A stretch of DNA of 64,000 nt from Agarivorans sp. Toyoura001 (GCF_005405585.1 NZ_BJEQ01000001.1:620001-684000); one strand, 5' to 3'. Shown: positions 9,034 to 18,018, counted from the stretch's first letter. Numbers and translations: made by a program. Notes: a model not told the origin generated them from the sequence alone.

Positions 9034-9729
9034 TTATTTTGCCTGTTTTTGGGCCAGTATCTGCTTAAGCTTATCACTACCTGAAGATTGACCGCCAGAC
9101 TCAATGCCCGCTTGCTTCAATTTTGCGTCTAAACTGCTACCGCTATCTTCAGCCGCTAACTCTTCGGCTGCTGACAATTCAGCGCTGCGTAGCGCTTGTT
9201 TTTCTTTAATTCGCTCTAGGCTATCTAAAGCCGTTTTCACTTTAGAGTTAGCGCCTACATGGTGCGAAGAACCGGCAACTTGGGCTTTTTGCAAAGACTC
9301 AGTAGCCTTTACTTGGTCAATTTGAATACCTAAACGCTTAACGCTAGCTTTAGCAGTCGCAATATTCGCTTTAAGCGAAGTTTCGGTATTTAGGTAGCTG
9401 TTGTAAATCTCTTGCTCAGTGGCTAATTGCACTTCTAAGTTCGCTACTCGCTCTGCACATTCTAAGGCTAGAGCTTCATCATTTTTCTCACTCGCTGCAA
9501 CCGCATGGTTGGTGTAAGTGTCAATGTCTGACGTTAAGCTTTCAACTTTAGTTTGCGCTAACTTACGTTTAGCCATAATAGTGGTTAGGTTGCGATCACA
9601 GGCTTCAAGCTCTGATTTAGCATCGCGCATTTCTTGATCTAAGATACGCATAGATTGGCTGTCTGCCACTGCTTCCAAGCCTTCATTGGTTGCGCCTCGA
9701 AGTGCGTTCCAAATTCGTTTCAAGCTCAT
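9034..9729 (-). CDS. yjfJ: PspA/IM30-family protein (YjfJ-like)
   Basis: 231 residues, the same length as E. coli YjfJ. Nearly all is alpha-helical coiled coil (about 25-190) rich in Ala, Glu, Lys and Gln, after an N-terminal segment MSLKRIWNALRGATN that can form an amphipathic membrane-binding helix. This is the PspA/Vipp1 (ESCRT-III-like) fold, linked to membrane repair and stress. It is the second gene of the operon, 11 bases after yjfI. Confidence 0.9.
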   Translation of the reverse strand: MSLKRIWNALRGATNEGLEAVADSQSMRILDQEMRDAKSELEACDRNLTTIMAKRKLAQTKVESLTSDIDTYTNHAVAASEKNDEALALECAERVANLEVQLATEQEIYNSYLNTETSLKANIATAKASVKRLGIQIDQVKATESLQKAQVAGSSHHVGANSKVKTALDSLERIKEKQALRSAELSAAEELAAEDSGSSLDAKLKQAGIESGGQSSGSDKLKQILAQKQAK

Positions 9730-9740
9730 ACTGTTCTCTC

Positions 9741-10130
9741 CTACTGGGTAAACTCGCTGTACAATTCGACAAATTCACTAACATTTGAATAAAGCGTTTC
9801 TATCTCTTCTATTACTACTTCATCTAGGCTCTTAGTTGATAAGGCGCCAAATGCGATGTAGTAATCTTGATCACCAATATGCTTAATGCCAATGGCCGAT
9901 AACGGTAATAAGTGATGAGAGCGTAAAATCAAGGCATTCAGTTTGGCACTGTCTGTTACGACATCGCAGCCAAATAGCACAACTTCAATAAGCATTTGTT
10001 GCTCGCCAATGTAAGCAAAGGCATCAATGCCTTCATCATTGGTGATACACAAACAGCCACCGTCATTATCTACTGTCCAATCAGGATGAGCCTTAGCAAG
10101 TAATTCAAGTGATGCTGAATTCCACGACAT
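9741..10130 (-). CDS. yjfI: DUF2170 protein (YjfI-like)
   Basis: 129 residues, acidic and soluble. Family assignment comes from length (E. coli YjfI is about 133), sequence flavour (a CLCITNDEG strand, FAYIGEQQMLIEVVLFGCD, LPLSAIGI) and position as first gene of the yjf operon. Function is unknown. The start ATG at 10130 follows a good promoter (see 10145-10190). Confidence 0.85.
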   Translation of the reverse strand: MSWNSASLELLAKAHPDWTVDNDGGCLCITNDEGIDAFAYIGEQQMLIEVVLFGCDVVTDSAKLNALILRSHHLLPLSAIGIKHIGDQDYYIAFGALSTKSLDEVVIEEIETLYSNVSEFVELYSEFTQ

Positions 10131-10144
10131 AACGTTTCCTTATG

Positions 10145-10190
10145 TGTTAGTTATAGCTAACAAATATAGCAAGTTTGACTCTTGTGTCAA
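10145..10190 (-). promoter_or_regulatory. Promoter and candidate operator of the yjf operon
   Basis: Read on the minus strand there is a consensus -35 TTGACA (10185-10190), a 16-base spacer and a -10 TATATT (10163-10168). Just downstream, over the expected start of transcription, lies the inverted repeat TGTTAG-6-CTAACA (10145-10162). The -35 itself lies in a second inverted repeat, TTGAC-6-GTCAA (10175-10190). The region separates the operon from a divergent small gene, so both could be controlled here. Operator function is inferred. Confidence 0.5.
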
Positions 10191-10243
10191 CGTTTACTAA
10201 CATTCGTTGCAAGTTATCAAAAATTATAAGCGCCCGAAGAGCA

Positions 10244-10519
10244 ATGAACCCAGAACAGAGTATTAGAAATCGACAAGCCTTGCAGCCTTATAAGGACAGT
10301 ATTAAGCGATATATTCGTTCGGCGATGCAATTAAAAGGGGTTCAGTATAAATATTTGTCAGACGAACTGGCCAAACGCGATATAGAAATGAAAGAAGGCA
10401 ACCTGCGCAGTAAGGTGTATGCAGGCACCCTACCCACAGATCTATTTATTATTTTGGTAGAGATATTAGATATGCCAGAACATGCTCTTAGCGATATTAT
10501 CGCCAATAAGGATAAATAA
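10244..10519 (+). CDS. Small DUF6471-like helical protein
   Basis: 91 residues from ATG 10244. I prefer this start over an upstream one because it has GAAGAG a few bases before it, and the longer version would read through the yjf promoter and operator. The core (KRYIRSAMQLKGVQYKYLSDEL, a turn, NLRSKVYAGTLPTDLFIILVEIL) fits DUF6471, a small domain with an HTH-like pattern of helices. It is divergent from yjfI across a shared regulatory region and might regulate that operon (inference from position only). Confidence 0.7.
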   Translation: MNPEQSIRNRQALQPYKDSIKRYIRSAMQLKGVQYKYLSDELAKRDIEMKEGNLRSKVYAGTLPTDLFIILVEILDMPEHALSDIIANKDK

Positions 10520-10848
10520 GCTTAAGGCCTTTTGTTGTTATCCTAAGCAATTAACCTAGCAGTGTTTTACTCCAATTAAACTTCATTAAACCTTCACAAA
10601 GCCTACTTAGGCTAAATGTTCAGGCTTAGACAAGCGATGAGTATCGCGCCTTTACAGGCAATTCCTCTAACGAAATAGCCGTACTGAATGCTCTAATACC
10701 TGATTAAAACCTACCCTCAAGAATTTCTTGTCTATGATCTAGACAGTAATATCAGCTCTTATTGTCTTCAGAATAGGCGGCAAGTTATCGCCCAATAAAG
10801 TAAACTACGTTTACAAAATCGCATGGAAGTTGTGCTAAACGAGGATTA
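10520..10848. other. Intergenic region, 329 bases
   Basis: It lies between two plus-strand genes and should carry the BCCT promoter. I found no clear hairpin, operator or ORF. GAGGA just before position 10849 is the ribosome binding site of the transporter. Confidence 0.5.
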
Positions 10849-12426
10849 ATGAATACCAATAAAGATAAATACAGTATTGATAATACTGATTACACCGTAG
10901 GACAGGATAATGTTCAGAAATGGGGGTTTGATGTACATAACCCTGTTTTTGGGATTAGCGCCTCTTTAATCAGCATATTTTTAATCGCTATATTACTGGT
11001 TGACCCAGAAGTATCCAAAGCCGCATTAGACGGAATTAAGTGGAAAATTATTGGCGCATTTGACGGCCTATTTATGTGGTCTGCTAATATTTTTGTCATT
11101 TTTTGTTTGGCTATGATTGTCTCTCCGTTTGGCAAAATTCGCCTCGGTGGTGATGAAGCTAAAACGGATTACTCAATGCTGTCGTGGATAGCCATGCTAT
11201 TTGCTGCAGGCATGGGCATTGGCCTAATGTTTTGGGGAGTTGCTGAACCCGTTGCCTACTTTACAGGTTGGTACGAAACCCCTCTTAATGTGACTGCCAA
11301 CACGCCAGAAGCTGCAAAATTAGCACTGGGTGCCACCATGTTCCACTGGGGGCTTCACCCATGGGCCATTTATGGTGTGGTATCACTGTCGTTAGCCTTT
11401 TTTGCTTACAACAAAGGCTTGCCGCTTTCTATGCGCTCGGTGTTTTACCCAATCTTAGGCGACCGCACGTGGGGCTGGCCTGGGCACGTAGTTGACATAT
11501 TAGCAGTGCTTGCCACTTTGTTTGGTTTAGCCACCTCGCTAGGGCTTGGCGCTCAACAAGCAGCCAGCGGCTTCCACCACGTGTTTGGCCTAGACAACGG
11601 CTTGCTGATGCAAATTGGTATCATCTTCTTGGTGACCTTGTTAGCAGTAGTATCGGTTGTTCGTGGGATTGACGGCGGCGTTAAAGTCATTAGTAACATC
11701 AACATGGTGTTAGCACTTGCCTTGGTGGTATTTGTTGCTCTGGTAACATTTGCAGTATCTATGGGCACCGTACCTACTACGGTAATGGGATACCTAGAAA
11801 ACATTATTCCACTGAGTAACCCAATTGGTCGTGAAGATTCAGCGTGGATGCACGGCTGGACTGTGTTCTATTGGGCATGGTGGATTTCATGGTCCCCATT
11901 TGTTGGTATGTTCATCGCACGTATCTCACGTGGTCGTACAATTCGTGAATTTGTTACTGCAGTGCTTATCGTTCCAACGGTAGTAACCACTTTATGGATG
12001 TCTGTATTTGGTGGTGTTGCGATTGATCAAATCGTTAATAAAGTAGGTACCCTAGGCGCTGATGGCCTAACCGAAGTACCACTGGCTATGTTCCAAATGT
12101 TTGATGCATTACCAATGGGCAGCATTTTATCTCTGCTTGCCGTGGTATTGGTGTTGGTGTTCTTTGTTACCTCGTCTGACTCAGGTTCACTGGTCATCGA
12201 TAGCATTACCTCTGGTGGTAAAGTAGATGCGCCTGTTCCTCAGCGAGTATTTTGGGCCACTATTGAAGGTGCCATTGCTGCCGCTCTAGTATGGGTAGGT
12301 GGCACAGAAGCCATTCAAGCCTTACAAGCCGGCGCCATTTCAACGGCCTTGCCATTCACCATTATTTTATTGGTGATGTGTATCAGCTTGTTAATGGGTT
12401 TACGCACAGAGAAACGCCTTGGTTAA
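10849..12426 (+). CDS. BCCT-family betaine/choline/carnitine-type transporter
   Basis: 525 residues with twelve predicted membrane helices, typical of BCCT secondary transporters of quaternary-ammonium osmolytes. Hallmarks are GMGIGLMFWGVAEP in TM3 and the Trp-rich TM8 segment from about W337 (YWAWWISWSPF) running into RISRGRTIREF. It lacks the long C-terminal osmosensor tail of BetP, so it may not be directly osmosensing. GAGGA serves as ribosome binding site. It is monocistronic. The exact substrate cannot be decided. Confidence 0.93.
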   Translation: MNTNKDKYSIDNTDYTVGQDNVQKWGFDVHNPVFGISASLISIFLIAILLVDPEVSKAALDGIKWKIIGAFDGLFMWSANIFVIFCLAMIVSPFGKIRLGGDEAKTDYSMLSWIAMLFAAGMGIGLMFWGVAEPVAYFTGWYETPLNVTANTPEAAKLALGATMFHWGLHPWAIYGVVSLSLAFFAYNKGLPLSMRSVFYPILGDRTWGWPGHVVDILAVLATLFGLATSLGLGAQQAASGFHHVFGLDNGLLMQIGIIFLVTLLAVVSVVRGIDGGVKVISNINMVLALALVVFVALVTFAVSMGTVPTTVMGYLENIIPLSNPIGREDSAWMHGWTVFYWAWWISWSPFVGMFIARISRGRTIREFVTAVLIVPTVVTTLWMSVFGGVAIDQIVNKVGTLGADGLTEVPLAMFQMFDALPMGSILSLLAVVLVLVFFVTSSDSGSLVIDSITSGGKVDAPVPQRVFWATIEGAIAAALVWVGGTEAIQALQAGAISTALPFTIILLVMCISLLMGLRTEKRLG

Positions 12427-12444
12427 TCATTAACCATTGAAAAC

Positions 12445-12480
12445 AAAAAAGCCGAATGACTTAGGTCACTCGGCTTTTTT
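12445..12480. terminator. Bidirectional terminator between BCCT gene and exonuclease
   Basis: A6, stem GCCGA-TGAC/GTCA-TCGGC with one mismatch, 4-base loop, T6. It lies between convergent genes and has U tracts in both directions. Confidence 0.85.
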
Positions 12481-12506
12481 ATTGCCTAGCTTTTGTAGAG
12501 CAGATT

Positions 12507-13223
12507 TTATAACCACAATTTATTGATGGGCGTATCAGGGCTGAAATGATGGTAAATTTGCGCTTGCAGTAACTCAGCCGTGGCAATGGCGTCGGTTAAT
12601 GCATCATGCGGAGGATAAGTAGGTAGGTTATAACGTGTTCGGCTGCTACCTAAACGAATTGATACCGCTTGCGGCTTTTTAAACCAGTCAATCACCTTTT
12701 TAGGCCGTGCAGCTTGAATGTCGGCTTCAATTTGCATGGTATCCACCAAGGGAAAAATAATCCCTTCGTTAATTAATCCGCGCAGCGTGGCGTGTAAAAA
12801 ATCACGCTCAATACGTCGGTAATGCACCACCACCACTTTGCCGGCCAACTCATCCAATAATTGCTCCAAAATACGCAACAAGCTAGGCGCACCTTTCAAG
12901 TCGGAGTGGGTAATACCATGAATCACAATTGAGTCTTCTTGAAGTTTATCTTCTGGCGTTACAAACCAATGCTTAGCCTCTTTGCAAGCAATGCGCTGCA
13001 AGGTAAATGGCACTAAACCAATACTGATAATGCTATTCTTTTTGGCGTCTAGACCGGTGGTTTCAAAATCTAGAGCAACAAAATCAATATCTCTAACTTT
13101 GGTTTCTGCATCATAAGTACTGGCATTATAAAAATGACTTAAGCGCTTATCTTTGCTTTCCGCGGCCTTAATCTTTAAAAAGGCCTGCCAGTTTAAGATT
13201 TCTTGATTGTTAATATTGGGCAT
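12507..13223 (-). CDS. DnaQ-like DEDDh 3'-5' exonuclease
   Basis: 238 residues. Exo I motif is ALDFETTG (Asp52, Glu54), Exo II HYRRIERDF (His134, Asp141) and Exo III HDALTDA (His206, Asp211), so all DEDDh residues are present. About 45 extra residues precede the nuclease core. Its ATG overlaps the stop of the upstream cNMP/CBS/DUF294 gene (TAATG), which implies translational coupling. The pairing suggests a common regulatory role rather than replication proofreading (inference). Confidence 0.9.
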   Translation of the reverse strand: MPNINNQEILNWQAFLKIKAAESKDKRLSHFYNASTYDAETKVRDIDFVALDFETTGLDAKKNSIISIGLVPFTLQRIACKEAKHWFVTPEDKLQEDSIVIHGITHSDLKGAPSLLRILEQLLDELAGKVVVVHYRRIERDFLHATLRGLINEGIIFPLVDTMQIEADIQAARPKKVIDWFKKPQAVSIRLGSSRTRYNLPTYPPHDALTDAIATAELLQAQIYHHFSPDTPINKLWL

Positions 13224-15112
13224 TATTTACCCTGCTGCATGCTGTTGGCGGTGTAGCGAAACTTCAAAAAGTTTTGCGCACTGCTTAATACCAAAAAGGC
13301 ATCTTTTAGATTCCGCCTTTCAAAATCAGACATGTTCTCTGGCTCAATATTGTTATCAGGCTCTTGGTCAGACTCTATGTCTAAGGCTTGATGTCGAATA
13401 CGCACCAAAGAAATAAACTCCATGGCATGCTGTAGGTCTTTACCCTTTGAAGGCGGCAAAATTCCCGCTTCAATAATGTCTTCCAAGCGGTCAAACGAGT
13501 TCTGAGATTGAGAGCCAATCGCCAACCCATGCACTCGAATAAGATCGGCTAAAGGCGCAGTACCACGTCGTTTTAAGTTTATTGAGTTTTTATGCCGCCC
13601 GTCTTTCTCCATCACAAAGTCTTTAAAAAAACCGAGCGGTGGTGTTCGATTTAGGGCATTTCTGGCCAAACATGCCAAGAAACGGTTGTTCTTTTTGGCT
13701 TTTCTTAAAATAAACGCATTGAGCTGCTCAGCCCATTTAGGCCTGCCATACACCCCGTTAAGGTCAAAGAAGATAGAGCAGTTAAGCAGCGCCTGAGGAT
13801 TAGGGTTATCAATCCAATCTGCAAAACACTCTTCCCATTGGCTTTGGGTTTTTCGATACTCTGGATTAGTGGCCATAATGTCGCCGGTGCAATAGGTATA
13901 ACCACAAGCAGCTAAGCCGTCACACACATACTTAGCGAGTTCTTCAAAATATTGGCCGTGCTCAGCTTCTTGATACTCGTTGTCGAGAATAATCGCATTG
14001 TCTTGATCGGTAACGATCAGCTGTTCATCTCGCGCCATAGAGCCTAATGCTAAGAAACAATAGGGAACTGGCGGCGGGCCTAGCTTTTCTTCTGCTAACT
14101 CTAGCAAGCGCTGTTTAAAGCTTCGGCCAATTTCCGACATCGCCCGCCCCACCATATGGGAGTTGGCATCTTCGTTAATCATTCGTACAAAACAGTCTTT
14201 TAGCTGATGCGACAATAGCACCAAATCATCGATGCTATTTTGCTGAAAAATGCTGCTTACAATCAATAAACTGTTTTGAGATTCGTAACGAATAATATCG
14301 CTAACTTCAATTAAACCAATTGGTTGCTTGTTTTTTAGGATCGGTAAGTGGTGCACGTTATAACGAAGCATTAACAGCATTGCTTCAAAAATATAAGCGT
14401 TGTGATCCAAAGATATTAGCTCGGTAGACATCACCTCTACTACTTGGGTTTCAACGTCTAAACCTTGCGCTATCACTTTGGCACATAAGTCGCGCTGGGT
14501 AATAATGCCAACAAAACTGTCACCGCCTTCATCAGTAAGGTTTGGATCATGAATCAGCGCCGCAGAAACATTCTCTTCAGCCATTGTAGTGGCAACGTCT
14601 TGAATAGTCGTAGTGGACGCTAGCATTACAGGCTCGCCACTAAGAATGGTTTTAACCTTTGAGGTGGTTAACGAGTTCGCGTCATCACTATTGTCTTCAA
14701 CCGCCTGCTGCAAGCGAATAGTGCCTTCTACTTCCACAAAATCGGCAAATACATCGTAACGTTCGCAAAAATCTTCAAAAATATTTTCTGGAATACAATA
14801 CAACAGCGTATCTTTAATCGCCTTGGCAGGGAAACGAACTTTATTGCTGGTTAACAGCCCCATTTGACCAAAGACACCGCCCTGGTCAAGCCGGTTATAC
14901 AGCTCGCCATTACGACGATAAATCTCCACCACACCACTACGGATCATAAACAGATCATGTATTTTGTCACCAAACTCAATAATCATACTGCCAGCGCGGT
15001 AGTAAGAAATTTCGACACTCTTCGACACTTCAATGAGGGCTTCTTCGGGCAACTCATCAAAGGGGGGGTATTGGCTGATAAAGTTTCGAATTTCGAGTAG
15101 CTCAACTTCCAT
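13223..15112 (-). CDS. cNMP-binding / CBS / DUF294 nucleotidyltransferase-like protein
   Basis: 629 residues. Domain order is a cyclic-nucleotide-binding domain (about 15-125), two CBS motifs (about 155-215 and 222-280), a DUF294 nucleotidyltransferase-like core with GSMARDE (357-363) and Asp369/Asp371, then the DUF294 C-terminal helical domain to about 620. The GS..RxE...DxD pattern matches GlnD-type nucleotidyltransferases, so it may transfer a nucleotide to a partner protein in response to cNMP or adenosine ligands. That target is unknown. It is coupled to the exonuclease by a 1-base overlap. Confidence 0.9.
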   Translation of the reverse strand: MEVELLEIRNFISQYPPFDELPEEALIEVSKSVEISYYRAGSMIIEFGDKIHDLFMIRSGVVEIYRRNGELYNRLDQGGVFGQMGLLTSNKVRFPAKAIKDTLLYCIPENIFEDFCERYDVFADFVEVEGTIRLQQAVEDNSDDANSLTTSKVKTILSGEPVMLASTTTIQDVATTMAEENVSAALIHDPNLTDEGGDSFVGIITQRDLCAKVIAQGLDVETQVVEVMSTELISLDHNAYIFEAMLLMLRYNVHHLPILKNKQPIGLIEVSDIIRYESQNSLLIVSSIFQQNSIDDLVLLSHQLKDCFVRMINEDANSHMVGRAMSEIGRSFKQRLLELAEEKLGPPPVPYCFLALGSMARDEQLIVTDQDNAIILDNEYQEAEHGQYFEELAKYVCDGLAACGYTYCTGDIMATNPEYRKTQSQWEECFADWIDNPNPQALLNCSIFFDLNGVYGRPKWAEQLNAFILRKAKKNNRFLACLARNALNRTPPLGFFKDFVMEKDGRHKNSINLKRRGTAPLADLIRVHGLAIGSQSQNSFDRLEDIIEAGILPPSKGKDLQHAMEFISLVRIRHQALDIESDQEPDNNIEPENMSDFERRNLKDAFLVLSSAQNFLKFRYTANSMQQGK

Positions 15113-15373
15113 TATTCACTCAATAAAGAAGGTAGTTTTAATAGTTACTTAATAGTATATGGTATCTGCTAATCAGTTGCAGTGAGCCCGATAATATCTC
15201 AGCGGTTTTATTAGCTAAAAGCAGCAAGTTTTAAGCGGACTCAAGCACTTAGTGAAAACGGCGAAGGTTACTGAGGGTAGTCTCGCACCTCAGTCAATGA
15301 TTCCCTACTTTTTAGGGTATCTCTGGGCGATAATGCTTCAGCATAAGCCGCGCTTTACACGGAGTACCACCAT

Positions 15374-15874
15374 TTGAACATTCATTCTCGAGAGCTACTG
15401 AACACCGACTTTCAATCCATGAAAGAGCTATTACTCACTGAAGGACCAAACCTGTGGAATTACATCACTGAAGAAAGCATCAACCAACAATTTACGCTTA
15501 TCGTTAATGGAGATGCTGTGGCTGTTCTATTGGAAGATAAGGCAATTGTGGGTTTTGCGATTCTGATTTTTAAGCGGGCGTGTCCTGAAAAACTAAACCA
15601 ATATGATGACTTATCAAACATTGCTTATATAAACGATGTGGTAATTGCGGCGAGCCAAAGCGGTAAAGGCCTCGGTAGCCTGCTCCTTAAAGAGGCGGTT
15701 CGCCTCGCGAGTTTACAACAATGTAGCAAAGTATATATAGAGCGCCATGAAGAAAATCTCGCCTCTGGCGGCATGATGAGAAAGGCAGGGTTTGAGATAG
15801 TAGAAACCTTTTATGACCCTAATAAACGTAGCTCGGGTTCAAGAAACACCACTATTCAACGAATAAGCATCTAA
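15374..15874 (+). CDS. GNAT-family N-acetyltransferase
   Basis: 166 residues from a TTG start, preceded by GGAG at 15361. The acetyl-CoA binding region is visible as INDVVIAASQSGKGLGSLLLKEA (about 93-116), with the Q/R-x-x-G-x-G/A loop as QSGKGLG. C-terminal AGFEIVETFY matches the family. The acceptor is unknown. Its 3' end is convergent with dcuA. Confidence 0.8.
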   Translation: MNIHSRELLNTDFQSMKELLLTEGPNLWNYITEESINQQFTLIVNGDAVAVLLEDKAIVGFAILIFKRACPEKLNQYDDLSNIAYINDVVIAASQSGKGLGSLLLKEAVRLASLQQCSKVYIERHEENLASGGMMRKAGFEIVETFYDPNKRSSGSRNTTIQRISI

Positions 15875-15888
15875 TCGTCTTAAAGCAA

Positions 15889-15921
15889 AACGCCCAATAT
15901 AGTCAGACCATATTGAGCGTT
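15889..15921. terminator. Hairpin between GNAT gene and dcuA
   Basis: AACGC-CAATAT/ATATTG-GCGTT with one internal mismatch and an 8-base loop. A-rich on the left and TATTGTT on the right. It probably serves both convergent genes. Confidence 0.6.
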
Positions 15922-15964
15922 ATTGTTCATTCTACTAAGCCTTGCTTAGGAAACAGCCAAGCGC

Positions 15965-17266
15965 TTATAAAATAATACCTGCCAATATAAAGCCAAGAAT
16001 AACCGAGCTAGTAATAGTGGCCACGCCTGGTACAAAGAAAGGATGATTAAATACCCACTTACCAATACGAGTAGAACCAGTATCATCCATTTCTACCGCC
16101 GCCAATAGGGTTGGGTAAGTTGGCAATACAAACAGTGCGCTAACTGCTGCAAAAGACGCAATTGCCGCTTCTGGGCTTACCCCTAACATAAAGGCCGACG
16201 GCATTAAGGCTGCAGTGGTAGCGGCTTGAGAATACAAAAGCATGCTAGCAAAGAACAAAATAAGCGCCAGCATCCAAGGGTGATCTTCTAACAAACCACC
16301 CGATAAGGCTTTAATCTCTTCTAAATGACCAGATACAAAAGTATCGCCCAACCAAGCGACACCCAGCACACATACACAAGCACTCATACCCGATTTAAAA
16401 GTAGCAGCGTTAACCACTTCGCCAGTATCTACTTTACAGAACATCGCAATAGCAGTCGCAGCGGTTAGCATGAATACCATAATCGCTTCGTTACGCGGCA
16501 AAGTAGGGTTTTCAATTAAGCCTACAGCATCACTAATCGCAGTGGCGTAAAACACAACCGCAACAATCGCCACCAAGAAAATCATAACCGAACGCTTAGC
16601 ACTTGCCGGTAACTGCTCGGCTGTTTTCTCACGTTTGCTCACCAAACCATGGGCTAAGCGCTCTTGATAGATAGGATCATCTTTCAACTCTTTTCCCATA
16701 AATTGGGCAACAAAAGCGCCTACCATACAAGCAGCGAAAGTCGCAGGAATACAGATCATCAGCAAGCTAATGTAACCCACACCTTTGTCTTCAAGCATAC
16801 CGCTCATTAATACTACTGCCGCCGAAATAGGCGAAGCAGTAATCGCAATTTGAGAGGCGACTACCGCAATACTTAAAGGGCGAGACGGGCGAATACCCTG
16901 CTCTTTAGCCACTTCGGCAATCACAGGTAAAGTAGAGAATGCAGTATGTCCCGTTCCGGCAAACAAGGTCATTACATAGGTCACTATTGGCGCCAAAAAG
17001 GTTACTTGCTTAGGATTACTGCGTAACACCCGTTCGGCAATATTCACTAAAAACTGTAAACCGCCGGCTACCTGCATTGCTGCAATTGCCGCAATCACCG
17101 ACATGATAATGAGGATCACTTCAATAGGAATGGTGCCCGGGGTCATGCCTAAACCTAGGGTTAATACCAATACCCCTAAACCACCCGCAAAACCAATACC
17201 AATGCCACCTAAACGTGCACCTAAAAATATGGCCGCTAATACCACCAGCAACTCAATTGTTATCAT
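15965..17266 (-). CDS. dcuA: Anaerobic C4-dicarboxylate transporter DcuA
   Basis: Exchanger or uptake protein for fumarate, malate, succinate and aspartate. I chose ATG 17266 because GGGAGG lies 5 bases upstream. The TTG four codons earlier sits on the Shine-Dalgarno itself. The resulting 433 residues equal E. coli DcuA. DcuA-like rather than DcuB-like stretches include GARLGGIGIGFAGGLGVLVL, AMQVAGGL, ITASPISAAVV and GMSACVCVLGVAWLGDTFVS. About 10-12 membrane helices. It is monocistronic. Confidence 0.93.
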   Translation of the reverse strand: MITIELLVVLAAIFLGARLGGIGIGFAGGLGVLVLTLGLGMTPGTIPIEVILIIMSVIAAIAAMQVAGGLQFLVNIAERVLRSNPKQVTFLAPIVTYVMTLFAGTGHTAFSTLPVIAEVAKEQGIRPSRPLSIAVVASQIAITASPISAAVVLMSGMLEDKGVGYISLLMICIPATFAACMVGAFVAQFMGKELKDDPIYQERLAHGLVSKREKTAEQLPASAKRSVMIFLVAIVAVVFYATAISDAVGLIENPTLPRNEAIMVFMLTAATAIAMFCKVDTGEVVNAATFKSGMSACVCVLGVAWLGDTFVSGHLEEIKALSGGLLEDHPWMLALILFFASMLLYSQAATTAALMPSAFMLGVSPEAAIASFAAVSALFVLPTYPTLLAAVEMDDTGSTRIGKWVFNHPFFVPGVATITSSVILGFILAGIIL

Positions 17267-17504
17267 AAATCCTCCCAAGCTTTAATTGCGACGCACTTTA
17301 CTGCAAACAGAAGCAAACAAATGGATGATTAAATCAAACAAACCACCATTAACAGATTAAAAACCCAACAAAACCAAATATGACAGCTCAATCAACCGCC
17401 CGATAAGTAAGGAAAAGATCATTTAGTTTTAACCAAGCTGCAACATTCGTTAGTAAGACTAGCATTAATTAATTGTATGTAATGATTAAATTTTTGATAA
17501 AACA

Positions 17505-17999
17505 ATGATAGAAATTTGTCGTGCAGATCCCAAGAGTTTTCAAAGTAGAGAATTAATCGATGCGTTGTCAGCTTCTTTGCTTAAATTAACTGGAAACCCC
17601 GCTTTTGAGCGCTTTGATGAAGGCGAGTTTTACGATGACAAAGCAGTATTCTTGTTAGCTAAACGCAATGGTGTAGCCATTGCTTGTGGCGGGTTTCGTT
17701 ACTTACAACCCAGTGTTTGTGAGATAAAGCGGGTCTACTCTCACCAGCGGGGAGCTGGCAAACTGGTATTGCAGGAGTTAGAACAAACCGCCTTGGCCTT
17801 TGGCTACCAACAAATAAATTTAGCCACTCGACAAGCCAATACTCTCGCGGTGAAGTTTTATCTCAAACATGGTTACCATGCTATTGCGCCTTTTGGCCCC
17901 TACGTAGAACACCAACACTACTTAAGCTTTGCTAAATTGACTGCCGATGTTCAGCAACCAACAGCCATAAAAAAAGCGCAGTTAAGTTACTGCGCTTAA
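17505..17999 (+). CDS. GNAT-family N-acetyltransferase
   Basis: 164 residues. The GNAT core includes CEIKRVYSHQRGAGKLVLQELE (about 71-92) with the acetyl-CoA loop HQRGAG, then NLATRQAN and a C-terminal FYLKHGYHAI. The substrate is unknown. No strong ribosome binding site is visible. Its last codons (KKAQLSYCA) lie on the terminator of the convergent gene, so the 3' end of the coding region doubles as a transcription signal. Confidence 0.82.
   Translation: MIEICRADPKSFQSRELIDALSASLLKLTGNPAFERFDEGEFYDDKAVFLLAKRNGVAIACGGFRYLQPSVCEIKRVYSHQRGAGKLVLQELEQTALAFGYQQINLATRQANTLAVKFYLKHGYHAIAPFGPYVEHQHYLSFAKLTADVQQPTAIKKAQLSYCA
17969..17997 (-). terminator. Terminator of the GH14 gene, inside the 3' end of a convergent CDS
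   Basis: A7, stem AAGCGCAGT/ACTGCGCTT, 6-base loop. The A tract becomes a U tract on the minus strand, 22 bases after the GH14 stop codon. The whole structure lies within the last codons of the plus-strand GNAT gene. Confidence 0.8.
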
Positions 18000-18018
18000 T
18001 CAGTTAGCGAACTAAACC

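Noticed and set aside
17267-17278. TTG start of dcuA four codons upstream
   Set aside because: The TTG sits inside the Shine-Dalgarno GGGAGG that serves ATG 17266.
17279-17504. FNR box upstream of dcuA
   Set aside because: A TTGAT half-site occurs but the second half does not match ATCAA, so anaerobic control cannot be supported from sequence.
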